From Gordionus sp. m RMFG-2023 (Eukaryota; Nematomorpha; Gordioida; Chordodea; Parachordodidae): a DNA stretch of 64,000 bases. A program made the position numbers and the translations under genes. Where the stretch lies: the NCBI RefSeq assembly GCF_954871325.1, contig NC_088775.1:48647561-48711560 (forward strand), read 5' to 3'. The notes below the pieces were generated by a model. It made no database searches, was not told where the DNA came from, and was given only the letters and a program-made list of their open reading frames with translations. Below, piece after piece: positions 41,882 to 53,200 of this stretch. Numbering within the stretch: position 1 is the stretch's first letter; each line of letters opens with the position of its first letter.

Positions 41882-43678
41882 TTAATATAAGTGGCTGAAT
41901 GAGAGAAATAAATAATTTAAAATCATATATAAAAATTCTCCTAGACAGCCATAAGTGTAGACTGATCAATTTAACCTTTAATCAATTGGATCAATTTCTT
42001 TCAAAATTCGTCAAAATGTGTATATTTTATTAATCACATGTACTTTATTTAACCAGGCGCGTAGTAACAAAATATTTTTTGAAAAAAGTGAAGGGTTTTT
42101 ATGAATTGTGAATTGTAGAGTATTATATTTCAAATAGGTTCTATTTTAATTTTGGCAAAAAGTTAAAAATACTTTAAATATTTCTTCCTTGTGTATTAAT
42201 ATTTTATCCTACGAAAATTTAAAGTATATTTTCTTACTATTTTTTAAACTTAAAAGATGAACTGTAAAATTTTATCAAAAAATAATTCTATTTAATTTAT
42301 CTCTTTTAATAACTATGAATAGGCAAAATTTATAGTGTATGAAAAGTTCAGATATCCAAAAAAAAGGAATTTATTCAATAGTATTTTTTTCTAAGACACT
42401 TCTTGTGCTATAAGAAAAAATAAACTGCAAAAATTATTCCCGACAAGATGGAGACTTCGACATAACACTTTTACAGAATATTTGGATCTAGAATGGTATA
42501 TTTTGAGTGCCCTTGGAGAAATATCAATACACATAGATATATTTTATCTGAAGCTGATGCATTATTAGATATAATCGGACAGCCGATTTTATTTTGCAAA
42601 ATTTATTAATAAATTATTTAGTTAAACAACAATTTTATGCAATATTTTTCAAAAAAATGATATGAATTTTAAGGTTATGAGATTAATGAATATTATTATT
42701 TTATAACTTAGAAAACTAAGAGTCCAAGAATATTACTAGATTTATGTGATTATTGAAGTGAAAGCGGAATTATATGGTTTTGAGATTCGCAAGCCTTTTG
42801 CACCTAGACAAACATATCCCTCCATTATTAACGACAATGGGAGATTATTAAAATAACCGTTATTCCATTTTTGGATTAAATTTTTGCCTCAAATCAATAC
42901 ACTGATTTGTCAAATGGCTCTATCCAATTTATTAATATTAATACCTACAAATCCTTCTGAGCATAAATTAATTCTTGATATTGAAAAAATTAAATATTTA
43001 GCTAAATTTATTTCAAATAAATGTATCTGAAGGCCAAAATGTCAGAATTTGAATCTTGGTAAAAGATTAATTTTAGTAGATAATCTTCCAAGAAAGCTAG
43101 GCATTGCATATTTTAAACTATATTCTGGATTTCATTCCAAATATATTATACTACTGTATATTTTGGCAACAATATTAATTACTGCAAGCGCAAATCAGGG
43201 GGCCTTTTCTTCATTATGGAGACTAGATACCTCTCATTTAGCAATAGTTACAAGTATATTTTATCTTGAAACCTTTTGATATTTTGAATAAGATACTAGT
43301 ATCTACATCGAAAATACATTTATTTATAAAAAATTTGTTTCTGTGTCTATATTTTATTTCCGATGGGCCTGTCCAACTTTGAGTATACCCAGTCGTTTAA
43401 GATAAACTTTTTTTTCTAAGGTATTAGGGAAAATGTTGAATTATTTATGTGGGTTTGGAGACTGTTTTTATATTGCTCCTAAAAATTTGTTTCCGATTTT
43501 ATAAGTTATACCATTTATGTAGAATAACGAAATGATTTTAGATTCTTTAATTTTTTATTTATCGATAAAAGTTACAATAGAAAACTGATTTTTTTTATTA
43601 TAAATTTACAATGAAATCCGTAATTTATTAATAATAATTACCATTTTTTTTTCTATTTAGCTTTCACTTCTTTTTCTG
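41882..43678. other. Spacer with one hAT-like end and an unidentified coding-like stretch
   Basis: CAGGCGCGTAGTAAC at ~42,056 looks like a lone hAT terminus. On the plus strand, 42,770-43,280 has protein-like runs in one direction (RKPFAPRQTYPSIINDNG; then, after a frame change, GKRLILVDNLPRKLGIAYF) that could be an old pseudogene; I cannot name it with confidence. Confidence 0.35.
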
Positions 43679-43679
43679 G

Positions 43680-46560
43680 TGGTAAGCTCCTTCAATATCT
43701 CTCTTCACTTTATGTTATTTATACTATCCCTTTTATCTAATTTATACTTCTTCATATTGGCTCTAACTTTATGGCCCCCAAACTCTCACCTTTTTTCTTA
43801 TATAGTTCATAGGCCTTCTCATTGGTCCATACCACCTAAGTCTTCACCATTAGTCTTAATAGGCACTACCTTTAAACTTCCTAGTATTCTTGTCTTCGCA
43901 CCTTATCCTTTCTTGATACCCCATAATCATCCCCAGCATTCTCAACTCCATAGTTTGTAGACTTCTCTCGTCTTAATTCTTTGGTTCATGTTTCAGAATT
44001 ATATAGAATAGTTGGTTGTACTATGTAACTGTAAATTTTTCCCATCAATTTGTGTGGGATTCTTTTGTCAAAGAGCACTCCTGATAAAGATCTCCACTTT
44101 AACCACCCTTGATTAATTTTACTGTTTATTTCTTTCTCTATTGTGTCGTTCATAGTGGAACCCAAATATTTGCAGCTTTCAATTGTCGATATTTGTCATT
44201 TATTTATATTAATGCTTTCTGCTTCATCTCCTCCTCTTATCACTTCCGTCTTTTCTCTGTTTACTTTTAGTCCATGCTTTTCATGGATATTTATCCAACT
44301 CACTAATTTTTTTTTCATTTCATCCTTGGATTCGGCAAGTATCACAATATCATCTGCAAATATCATATTCCACTGGACTGTTTGTTGTATAGGCTGTGAT
44401 AATACATCTATTACTGTTATGAAGAGAAGTGGACTGAGAGCAGACCCTTGATGAACTCCCTCGGCTAGTGTGTAGCCTGTTGCAGTTGTGCTGCGGACCA
44501 TTGTTGTATGGCCCATATACATATCCTGTATTATTCTTATATATTTTTCGGGAACCTTTTTGTGGCGTGGCGCCCACGAGACAAGTTTACTTGGGATTAT
44601 TTCGAAGGCTTTTTCTAGATCAAGAAAGACCATGTGTAGCTTTTTGTTCTTTTCCCTGTATTTTTAGCTCATTTGCCTAATTGCGTGGATTGCATCAGTC
44701 GTTTCTTCCAGGCATAGCCAAACTGAGTCTCTCCTATTTCAACTATGTCTCTTAATCTTTTTTCTATGATAATTGGTATAGTTTAAGACAGTGTGACATT
44801 AGTTTTTTGCCCCTGTAATTTTGACAATTGTGTAAATCCCCTTTATTTTTGAAGATAGGAATTAGATAGCTCTGCCTTCATTTTTGAGGACTCTTCGTTT
44901 CCCAGTATTTTATTGTACAGATTTGTGAGGAAATGTATTTCATCATCTCCTAGTGCTTTAAGGCTTTCTATTGGAATATCATCAGGACCAGTAGCTATGT
45001 TGTTATTCATATGCTTGAGGCATGTGATTATTTCTTGTTCCGTTATTGGTTGAATGAGGTTTTGACATGGGGAGTGTTCATCTAGATGTGGTATGTAGGG
45101 ATTAAGGTTGAGAAGCACCTAAAAATATTCTTTCCGTCTATTCATTATTTTTTTTCCTTTATTATCAATTTCTCATCTTTATTTTTAATTACTTTGGGAG
45201 CTCCATTTATATCCCTAGAATTCTTTTCTCGCTGTTTGGCTAATCTGATGCTTTATTTGCCCCTCTTTAGTATGTAGTTCTTCGTACATGTCATCGTATG
45301 TCATTGCTTTGGCCCTAGCCACCGCCTTTGTAGATATTCTCTTAGATTTTTTGTATTTTGTCTTTTCATCTGAGTTTTTGGATTTGTACCATATTTTATA
45401 TAGGGCTCTTTTTTCCTGTATAGTGGCTTATACCTCTTCATTCTACCACCATAGTTCTTCGTGTGATTTGTTACCTCAAATTGTCAAGCCTAGTGTAGAT
45501 TTGGTAGTGTCTATTAATCTGGATGAAAGGTATGTCCACATTTTTCATTTATTTGTGAAGAATCTATTGTTTCAATGTTTGCATTGATTGCAAAAGCATC
45601 TGTCATTGATTTTAATGTACCCTATTTGATGCATGTTTCTAGTTTTATCTTGTTTTGAGTGGATTTATTTGTGCGGTGTAAATCCATGACTAGTAACTTG
45701 TGTTGCGTGGCAATATCTTCTTTTGAGGTGACTTTGCAGTCTATTACATATTTTAATCTTCTGCGAGAGAGTAGCATGTAATCTCTCGGGGTTTTCCTTT
45801 TACTACTTTCATATGTTATTAAATGAATGTCCTTTTTCTTATAGTACGTGTTGGTTAAGGCAAGGTCGAAGGTTTGTGCAAATTTCAGTATATGCTCTCC
45901 TTCATCATTTCTTTCTCCATATCCAAAACTCCCATGATGCCTTTTGTAGCTGTCTCTTGCTTTTCTCACATGCGCATTTAAGTCTCCACCTATTATGACT
46001 AGGTCACCCTAGATATTTTCATTACAGATTCATCAAGAATAGCTCTAAAGTCATCTTTCTCTTCTTCTTTGCAACGTTTGAGGAGCTGAAAGAATGTGTA
46101 GTATTGATTGACCAATGCAGAGTTTTATTTTTTATTAGTCTATCAAAGATCCTGTTAACTTCTACTCTGTGGAGGTTAGATCTTGACTGAAAATGATGCT
46201 GACACCGTTCCTATTAAATTTATTCCCATCTTCAATCATTAGAGTCTTCTGACCTTTCTATTTCGTCTCTTGTATGCATGCTACATCAACTTTTCTTTTG
46301 TTCAACATGTATGCCAATTCTCTTGTCTTACCTTACAGTGTACCAATATTCAAGCTTGCCAACCTTGTTTTCTTTGCTTTGACCTCTATTTTACTTTTCA
46401 CAGGATGGAGGCTGCACCCTGCGTGTCGCTTGGAGGGAACGCCCTAGCTTTCGTATTCTATTTTCGTTTGTATCCTTCATTTGTTTATTGGACAGGTATC
46501 CTTAGCACCCGGCTGTCCAATGTTGGTGACCGAGGAGTCATCTCTAAGCTCAAAAATTTA
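43680..46560 (-). mobile_element. RTE-like non-LTR retrotransposon, decayed
   Basis: Read on the minus strand from ~46.56 kb, where a conserved leader (TLDSRVLRIPVQ...) precedes an AP-type endonuclease. Endonuclease pieces: LVHCKVRQENWHTC (worn LTGK.REL.), then RHHGSFGYGERNDEGEHILK, FAQTFDLALTNTYYKKKDIH and CKVTSKEDIATQHKLLVMDL. RT pieces: ATGPDDIPIESLKALGDDEI; VFLDLEKAFEIIPSKLVSWA; PEKYIRIIQDMYMGHTT; GVHQGSALSPLLF; and NMIFADDIVILAES, the FADD box near 44.36 kb. A tail block ESCKYLGSTMND lies near 44.15 kb, with the 3' end near 43.7 kb. Frames change several times and stops occur, so it is dead. Assignment to RTE rather than a neighbouring AP-endonuclease clade is from remembered motifs. Confidence 0.85.
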
Positions 46561-47879
46561 TCTCCCATATGTCTTTGCATATCAATCATCGAATATCCTT
46601 AATCATATCAACTTTTATTATTATTACACATACTAACAACCATCTAAAATATTCGATAAATTGATAACTTAATTAGTATTTTAAGTAAAAAAGTAAATCG
46701 TCTTAAATTATAGTTTAATAGTAAATAATTAATTGATTTTCTTTGCTTACATATCTTATGATCTGACAAAACCTTCATCCTATGTGAGAAGCGAGTTCTT
46801 AGCCGGATAAAGAATTGACTAAACCAAGTTAAAACTATCACTTTGGCCCAGAAGTTTTTAATATAGCAGCTCATCATCAAAATGCCCTAATAACCATGAT
46901 AATAACTTTTTAAACAGGTTTTATTATAAAACATCTTTCCGGTTACAGCAATCTGCTATTAAAATTTATTATTAAACTATTTTTAGATGTATAAGCAATA
47001 ATGAATAACATTAAATTTTAGGATAATTTATTAATATTCTCCTACAAATGAATTTGCCTATAAATTTCCCTCCCAATTGTGCAATTATCAAATTGGACTT
47101 CGAAAATACATTTAACATGTTTTGTGATATTTTTAAAATGCTTCTAAGAAATATTCCCTGTTTATTCTAAATTATACACCTGCTAAAGAATTAAAAGGCC
47201 ATTCCGTAGTTATAACATTATAGCCTCTGATGATGATATCCAATAGGAGGATTCACTAAGATCTTTTCTATTTCGATATTTTGACAATGAAATAATTTTT
47301 TCTAAAAATCAATTTTTGCGCGACTTTTTAAATTGATAATTATTCCAAACTAGTCATGGAAATGATTTTGGGAAAACTTGATGGTTCAAAAAAATCTTTT
47401 TATATTTTGAAGTGATAGTACTGTATTGTATGGGTTAAATCATTAATAAAAAATAATACTATATCATACTGATCAGGTAAATTTTTTTATTTATTTATAT
47501 CTTTATTTTACAGATTCTATGAACATTAAATACCAATATTGATAGTAATCTTTATGACTTACACAGAATTTAAACTTAAAATCAGCCACCACCCACCCTT
47601 AAAGTAATTAAATTATACTGTAGTTTTCGGGTATAGGCTCTTTTTCTGCCCAGCTCCTTTTTTAATAAGCCTATAGAGGTTTAAGTAACATTTTTCGAAA
47701 TTTTGCGCCTACAAGTACGTGCGGCTTGCCCACAAACGTGTGGAGGGCTCCTCATATTTTTACTTTTATACCCAAATTAAATTAGTTCCAATTAGATGGA
47801 AATGAGGAAAACCTAGCGTAGCTCTGTTGAATCTTCAACGCTAGCTGGCAAAAGCACTATATATCACTTATTACGTAAG
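46561..47879. other. Spacer; second copy of the hairpin-bearing segment
   Basis: No gene. About 47762-47857 matches 11464-11558 in spacing and wording, ending CTGGCAAAAGCAC, with a hairpin GTTGAATCTTCAAC. The LTR element at 47885 is inserted immediately beside it. The 47.6-47.86 kb stretch is less A+T-rich than its surroundings and may be a transposon remnant. Confidence 0.4.
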
Positions 47880-47884
47880 ATCCC

Positions 47885-50245
47885 TGTTGCATAATATAAT
47901 TTAATATCATAATATACAAAGTGAAGCTTTAAACTATGACTATTTACATATACAAAAACATTCACTAAATAATATATTATTTTATTTCTACATACGAAAC
48001 CTCAAACCATCAATTGATTTACCTTAAAATTGATTTACTAGATATATATATATTTGAAGTTTTGACTTTCTAAGCACGCGATAATTTTCCTTGTTAATAA
48101 AAATTACTTTTTTAACGACTTGATATATATATTTGCGTTTTATTTAAACACTAATAACAGAATAAATTTAATCGCATTTTTATTATTATTTGGAGATATT
48201 ATTATTATTTATTCTAAAGCAAACGAAACCAGACTTACATATTCTTATCCTATTACTTATTCGTTTTAGCGCAACCATACATATTCTTATTCTACTACCG
48301 ATTATTTTTAGCGCAATTATTCTTTATTTGCGTCATGGTGGAGGATAGGGGCACCAGCTTATTGGAAGCTGGTGCGGAGACTGAATTCAAATTATGTGCG
48401 CCTGGTATGGGTCTGAAGTTGAAAAGACGTGTTAAAGAGACTGTTTACTTCCTTTGCGTGTTAGGTATGGGTCTGAAGATGAAGAGACAGTTGTTAAAAG
48501 AATGATTCAATTTAATTGATATAAAAAAATTTTTTTACATTCTCATAATTGCAAAAGATTTTATAAGCACCTTTTTGTTTTACAATTAAAACTTCCTTAA
48601 ATTTATTTTTTTTCAACCTGTATATTTAATTTTATTGTAATAACAAGGATTAGTATTTAAAGTAATATCATTTCTGGAATGTGGTAATATAATAATTAAA
48701 TTAAAACCAGTATTGGTTATTATTATTATATTATTCCAATTTATATAGTGTAAGTTATACCTTTCTTATAGATCTAAGTCAAGGGTATAACTACGAAAAA
48801 AAGCTATATGCTATATCTAGGTTGGCCATCCCTATTAACCATATATAGTTTAATTTATATAAATATAAAATAAAAACTATTATGGATAATTACTAGCACA
48901 ATTATAGTGTAAATTTGATATGTTAACCCCTTCACAGTCTTTCCCTATTATCAGCTGTTAATTACACAATAAGAGTATCATTTCCCCATTATACATATAT
49001 TTTCAAATCAATATAATACCTAACCCGTCCCCTCATTATTACCCTATGTTGTCCCATTTAATTAACCAATTCTTTATATTAATTTTTATTCCAAATATAT
49101 TTAGTGATGATTGGCCACCGTTAGTGTTAATTGTACCTATGGATAGTGTAATCTATACCTTTATTAAGGGTAATTACATAAAAAACTATCATGTACAACT
49201 ATGGTGCCATTTCCCCATTAGCAATTTTCTTCATTATATGAATTTTATTCCAAATATATTGATTGATTATTGGACACCTATAGTGTTAATTGTACCTATA
49301 GATAGTGTAATCTACACCTTTTGTTATGGGTAATTACATAAAAAACTATCATGTACAACTATGGTGCCATTTCCCCATTAGTAATTTTCTTCATTATATG
49401 AATTTTATTCCAAATATATTGATTGATTATTGGACACCTATAGTGTTAATTGTACCTATAGATAGTGTAATCTATACCTTTTGTTAAGGGTAATTACATA
49501 AAAAACTATCATGTACAATTATGGTGTCATTTCCCCATTATACATATATTTTCAAATCAATATAATACATAATCCGTCCCCTCATTATTACCCTATGTTT
49601 TCCCACTTGATTAACCAATTTGTATTTTAAGGTCAAAGTTTGTTATAGCCCCTTTTACATTATTGTTATTATTTTCTTCTTATAAGTAAATCTAAATTAC
49701 CTCCCGCATGCCAAGCGAGCTCATATTCCCTACATTATAAATTTTAGTTAATATTTTTTTTTTGTTTTTTTTAGGAGGTGCATGTTGCATAATATAATTT
49801 AATATCATAATATACAAAGTTAATTGAAGCTTTAAACTATGACTATTTACATATACAAAAACATTCACTAAATAATATATTATTTTATTTCTACATACGA
49901 AACCTCAAACCATCATTTGATTTACCTTAAAATTGATTTACTAGATATATATATATTTGAAGTTTTTGACTTTCTAAGCACGCGATAATTTTCCTTGTTA
50001 ATAAAAATTACTTTTTTAACGACTTGATATATATATATTTGCGTTTTATTTAAACACTAATAACAGAATAAATTTAATCGCATTTTTATTATTATTTGGA
50101 GATATCGTTATTATTTATTCTAAAGCAAACGAAACCAGACTTACATATTCTTATCCTATTACTTATTCGTTTTAGCGCAACCAGACTTACATATTCTTAT
50201 TCTACTACCGATTCTTTTTAGCGCAATTATTCTTTATTTGCGTCA
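47885..50245. mobile_element. Short non-coding LTR retrotransposon (TRIM/LARD-like), ends intact
   Basis: Two direct repeats of about 451 and 463 bp (47885-48335 and 49783-50245) begin TGTTGCATAA and end TTTGCGTCA, and the whole is flanked by the five-base duplication ATCCC (47880-47884 and 50246-50250). TGGTGGAGGATAGG follows the left repeat where a primer site is expected, and the purine-rich AGGAGGTGCA precedes the right one. The 1.45 kb interior has no gag or pol. The element looks whole as a non-autonomous form. The two LTRs differ by only a handful of changes, so it is young. The parent family is unknown. Confidence 0.92.
49170..49500. repeat. 161-bp tandem repeat inside the LTR element
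   Basis: GGGTAATTACATAAAAAACT recurs at about 49170, 49330 and 49491, giving a 161-bp unit in two full copies and a partial third. Outside it, a second longer word (TACATATATTTTCAAATCAA and following bases) occurs on each side at about 48,995 and 49,540, so the whole interior arose by stepwise duplication. The open frame across it is a by-product. Confidence 0.85.
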
Positions 50246-50250
50246 ATCCC

Positions 50251-51049
50251 TTCTCTTTTTCTTAGATATATATGACCTTGTAGGATATTAAATCCAAGTT
50301 TGACTAAAACCTTAGCGTTTGGTTTCGTGATGTTGACACTATATGAAGCTTTAAATTTTATTGAGACCAATTCAAGATAGATCTAATTTTATACAAAAAA
50401 GACAGAAATATGTTTGTTAGATAATAATACAATAAATTATCTAACTATAACCCGTTAAACTTAATAACATATTCTTTTTGGTTCACTCTCATTTAATATT
50501 CCTACTTCTAAAGAATTCCTAGTAAAGATTTTGTTAACATCTTCAATTTGGATCCAATCATACTACTCCGCCACGTCAGAACCTCTATATAATTCGTAAA
50601 TAAATAGCTTCTTAAAATATTACATCTCTTTGGTGGACTCACCTTTTTTAATTAAAGAATTTATCCAGCGGGTTGAGTTTTTATTTTAAATTATCTTTTT
50701 CTACCCTCAATTTAACTTTATTAAATAGGAAATCAGCCCAACTTCCTGGAAATATAGGTGACATAGACTTATCCGTCATACTTTGTCACTCTCAGCTTTC
50801 ATCTTTTCCCACTTATTAAATAATTTGTTAATATTTAGTCTAATCTCCTTTAAAACTTAAATTGCTGGATCAAATTCTCATTATGTTATGTGGCAGAACA
50901 ATGATTCAACTAATTCCCATTTTCCAGATACAATAACTCCTATAATTTTTTTTTACCCATTTTAAGATCTAATTCCATTTTATACTCATCTTCTCTTCAT
51001 GAAGATACCCAACTCTTTTAAAATAATGATAAAATAGGTGATCCTGAGT
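50251..51049. other. Spacer, possibly more of a LINE relic
   Basis: No readable domain. It leads directly into the LINE-derived segment at 51,050, so part may be decayed LINE sequence. Confidence 0.35.
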
Positions 51050-51236
51050 GTTGGGAGCTTTGCCTAGTAAAAACTTAGGGCATTTAACTAATAAACAAAC
51101 AAATGTTACCTGTTGGGAGCTTTGCCTAGTAAAAACTTAGGGCATTTAACTAATAAACAAACAAATGTTACCTGTTGGGAGCTTTGCCTAGTAAAAACTT
51201 AGGGCATTTAACTAATTAACAAACAAATGTTACCTA
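51050..51236 (+). repeat. Three tandem 62-bp units in a LINE relic
   Basis: GTTGGGAGCTTTGCCTAG begins at 51050, 51112 and 51174, and the three units are nearly identical. One frame reads LGALPSKNLGHLTN, resembling the HALPSxxLGTLL stretch that precedes the zinc knuckle in restriction-like-endonuclease LINEs. A further, altered unit lies right of the Mutator-like insertion at ~57,669-57,712, so the array predates that insertion. Confidence 0.82.
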
Positions 51237-53200
51237 GGTCATAGACGAATCTAGGAAAAAAATTCCCGGAAAATAAATCCCCGAAATTAATTCCCCGGAA
51301 AAAAATCCCCAGGAAAATAATTCCTAGGAAATAAAATACCCGGAAAATAATTCCCCGGAAAAAAATTCCCCAGAATAATTCCCAGGTAAATAATTCTCCG
51401 GAAAAAAAATCCACGAAATAAAATTCCCCTGGAAAATAATTCCCCGGAAAAAATTTCCCCACTATATATTGAATTGCCAATGCATTGCTAAACTGCATTG
51501 CTAAAAAATAATAAATCATAAATCAAACAAAATTTTATAATGTATATTTTATTAATGATAATTTTTTAAACTTTTTTTAAAATATACTTAAATCATTTTT
51601 TTATTATAAATGAAGAATACTGATTAAATATCATATAGTATATAATTTTATTTTTATTTAATATTATTAGTAAGAAATTTATTTTTCTATCTTATTAAAA
51701 CAAAAGTGCATTTTATTCAATTTTAAAAATTAACAAATATATATCCGTAAGAGGGCGTTATATGTTTTAATATGTATCATTTTAGGAAACCGGAATGATG
51801 ATTGTATAGCACTTTTTTTATATTTGGGTATATATACATATGAAAAACCTAAAAATTAAAAAATTTTTTTAGGTTTCTTTGATGTTTAATTTATGAGTAG
51901 GTTTAGAATAGTAAAACGGAAATTTTCTAAAGTAAATATTGCTGGCGTTATTTATCAAATCTCTTCATTTTTGTTTTATACGTGTATATTTACGTGCTAA
52001 GCATTATCCTAAAAAATTTTTTGAAAATAATTTGATTTGACCGATTGCCGAGCTCAAAACCGACCACTCACTAAATATTCGATTGACCAAATTTACTAGT
52101 AATATAATTTAAAAAATGTTGATTTTCGTTTTATATATCTTTAAATACGTATAAAAGATAATCCTAAAAAATATTTTTAAAATATCGTGATTTGGAGGAT
52201 AACCGACTCGTAGCTTACCCAATGACTAAATACTGAATTGCTGGCGTTATAAATCAAAATCTCTTAATTTTTGTTTTATACGTGTATATTTACGTGCTAT
52301 GCATTATCCTAAAAAATATTTTGAAAATAATTTGATTTGACTGATTGCCGAGCTCAAAACCGACCTCTTACTAAATATTCGATTGTTCAAATTTACTGGT
52401 AAGCGGAAAATAATTCCCTGGAAAAAAAATCCTTGGCAAATAATTACCTGGAAAAAAATTCCCGTAGAAATATATGAAAATTATGAAAGAGGTAATTTAG
52501 AATTGAAAAGGAAAATGTGAAAGCAAATTTTTACTGAGAAAGAGAAAGGTTATTTCCTTTATCTACTTTTCATCTAGACTTGAATTGATATTAAACAGGT
52601 AATTAAACCACATTATATTTAACATGCAGAGGAGGTGATTATTTCTAACACGCCACTGTTAAAATATATATAACATTAAAATAATATTATGACACTATTC
52701 TGTTCCGTATACTAATATCAGTTGGAATCCCGGGCAAAAATAACATAATGGAAATTTTTATGTTTAATTTTTAAAAATTGTATCTGATTATAAATTTTCA
52801 AAAAAAGTATTAATATTAATCACTGATTACAAAAGCTTATTTAATTCAAAGACTATCTCAAGTAGAACATTACAAAAAAATATACTATTTATTCTAAATA
52901 ATATTTGTTTATTTTTATAAATATTATAATTTTTAATATATTTAATTCATTAAAGAAAACACATGAGGGACTATTATCTTAAATCCGGAAATGTTATTAC
53001 ATAATCCCAGTTAGTTTCTTATATTATTATTTATAACGTTGAAAGGAGATTTATGCTCAAAAATAAATAAATTTATATATTTGGGTGATATATTCTTTGT
53101 AATTTTGAAACAAACGATTTTCATTTAGTTTTTTTTATTACTTTTTATAAAATTTTCTTTTACTATTTTAAATATATTTGATAATTTTAATAAATTTTTT

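Noticed and set aside
42770-43279. Protein-like stretch with GKRLILVDNLPRKLG, reminiscent of a Rad17/AAA-type LILVEDLPN motif
   Set aside because: Only a few residues agree, the frame changes, and no Walker motifs are visible. Left as an unidentified possible pseudogene.
44143-46602. Several plus-strand frames of 60-110 codons with F/S/C-rich products
   Set aside because: They are antisense shadows of the RTE-like LINE encoded on the minus strand.
49046-49333. 95-codon frame inside the LTR element
   Set aside because: It is created by the 161-bp tandem repeat; its two halves repeat the same words. Not a gene.
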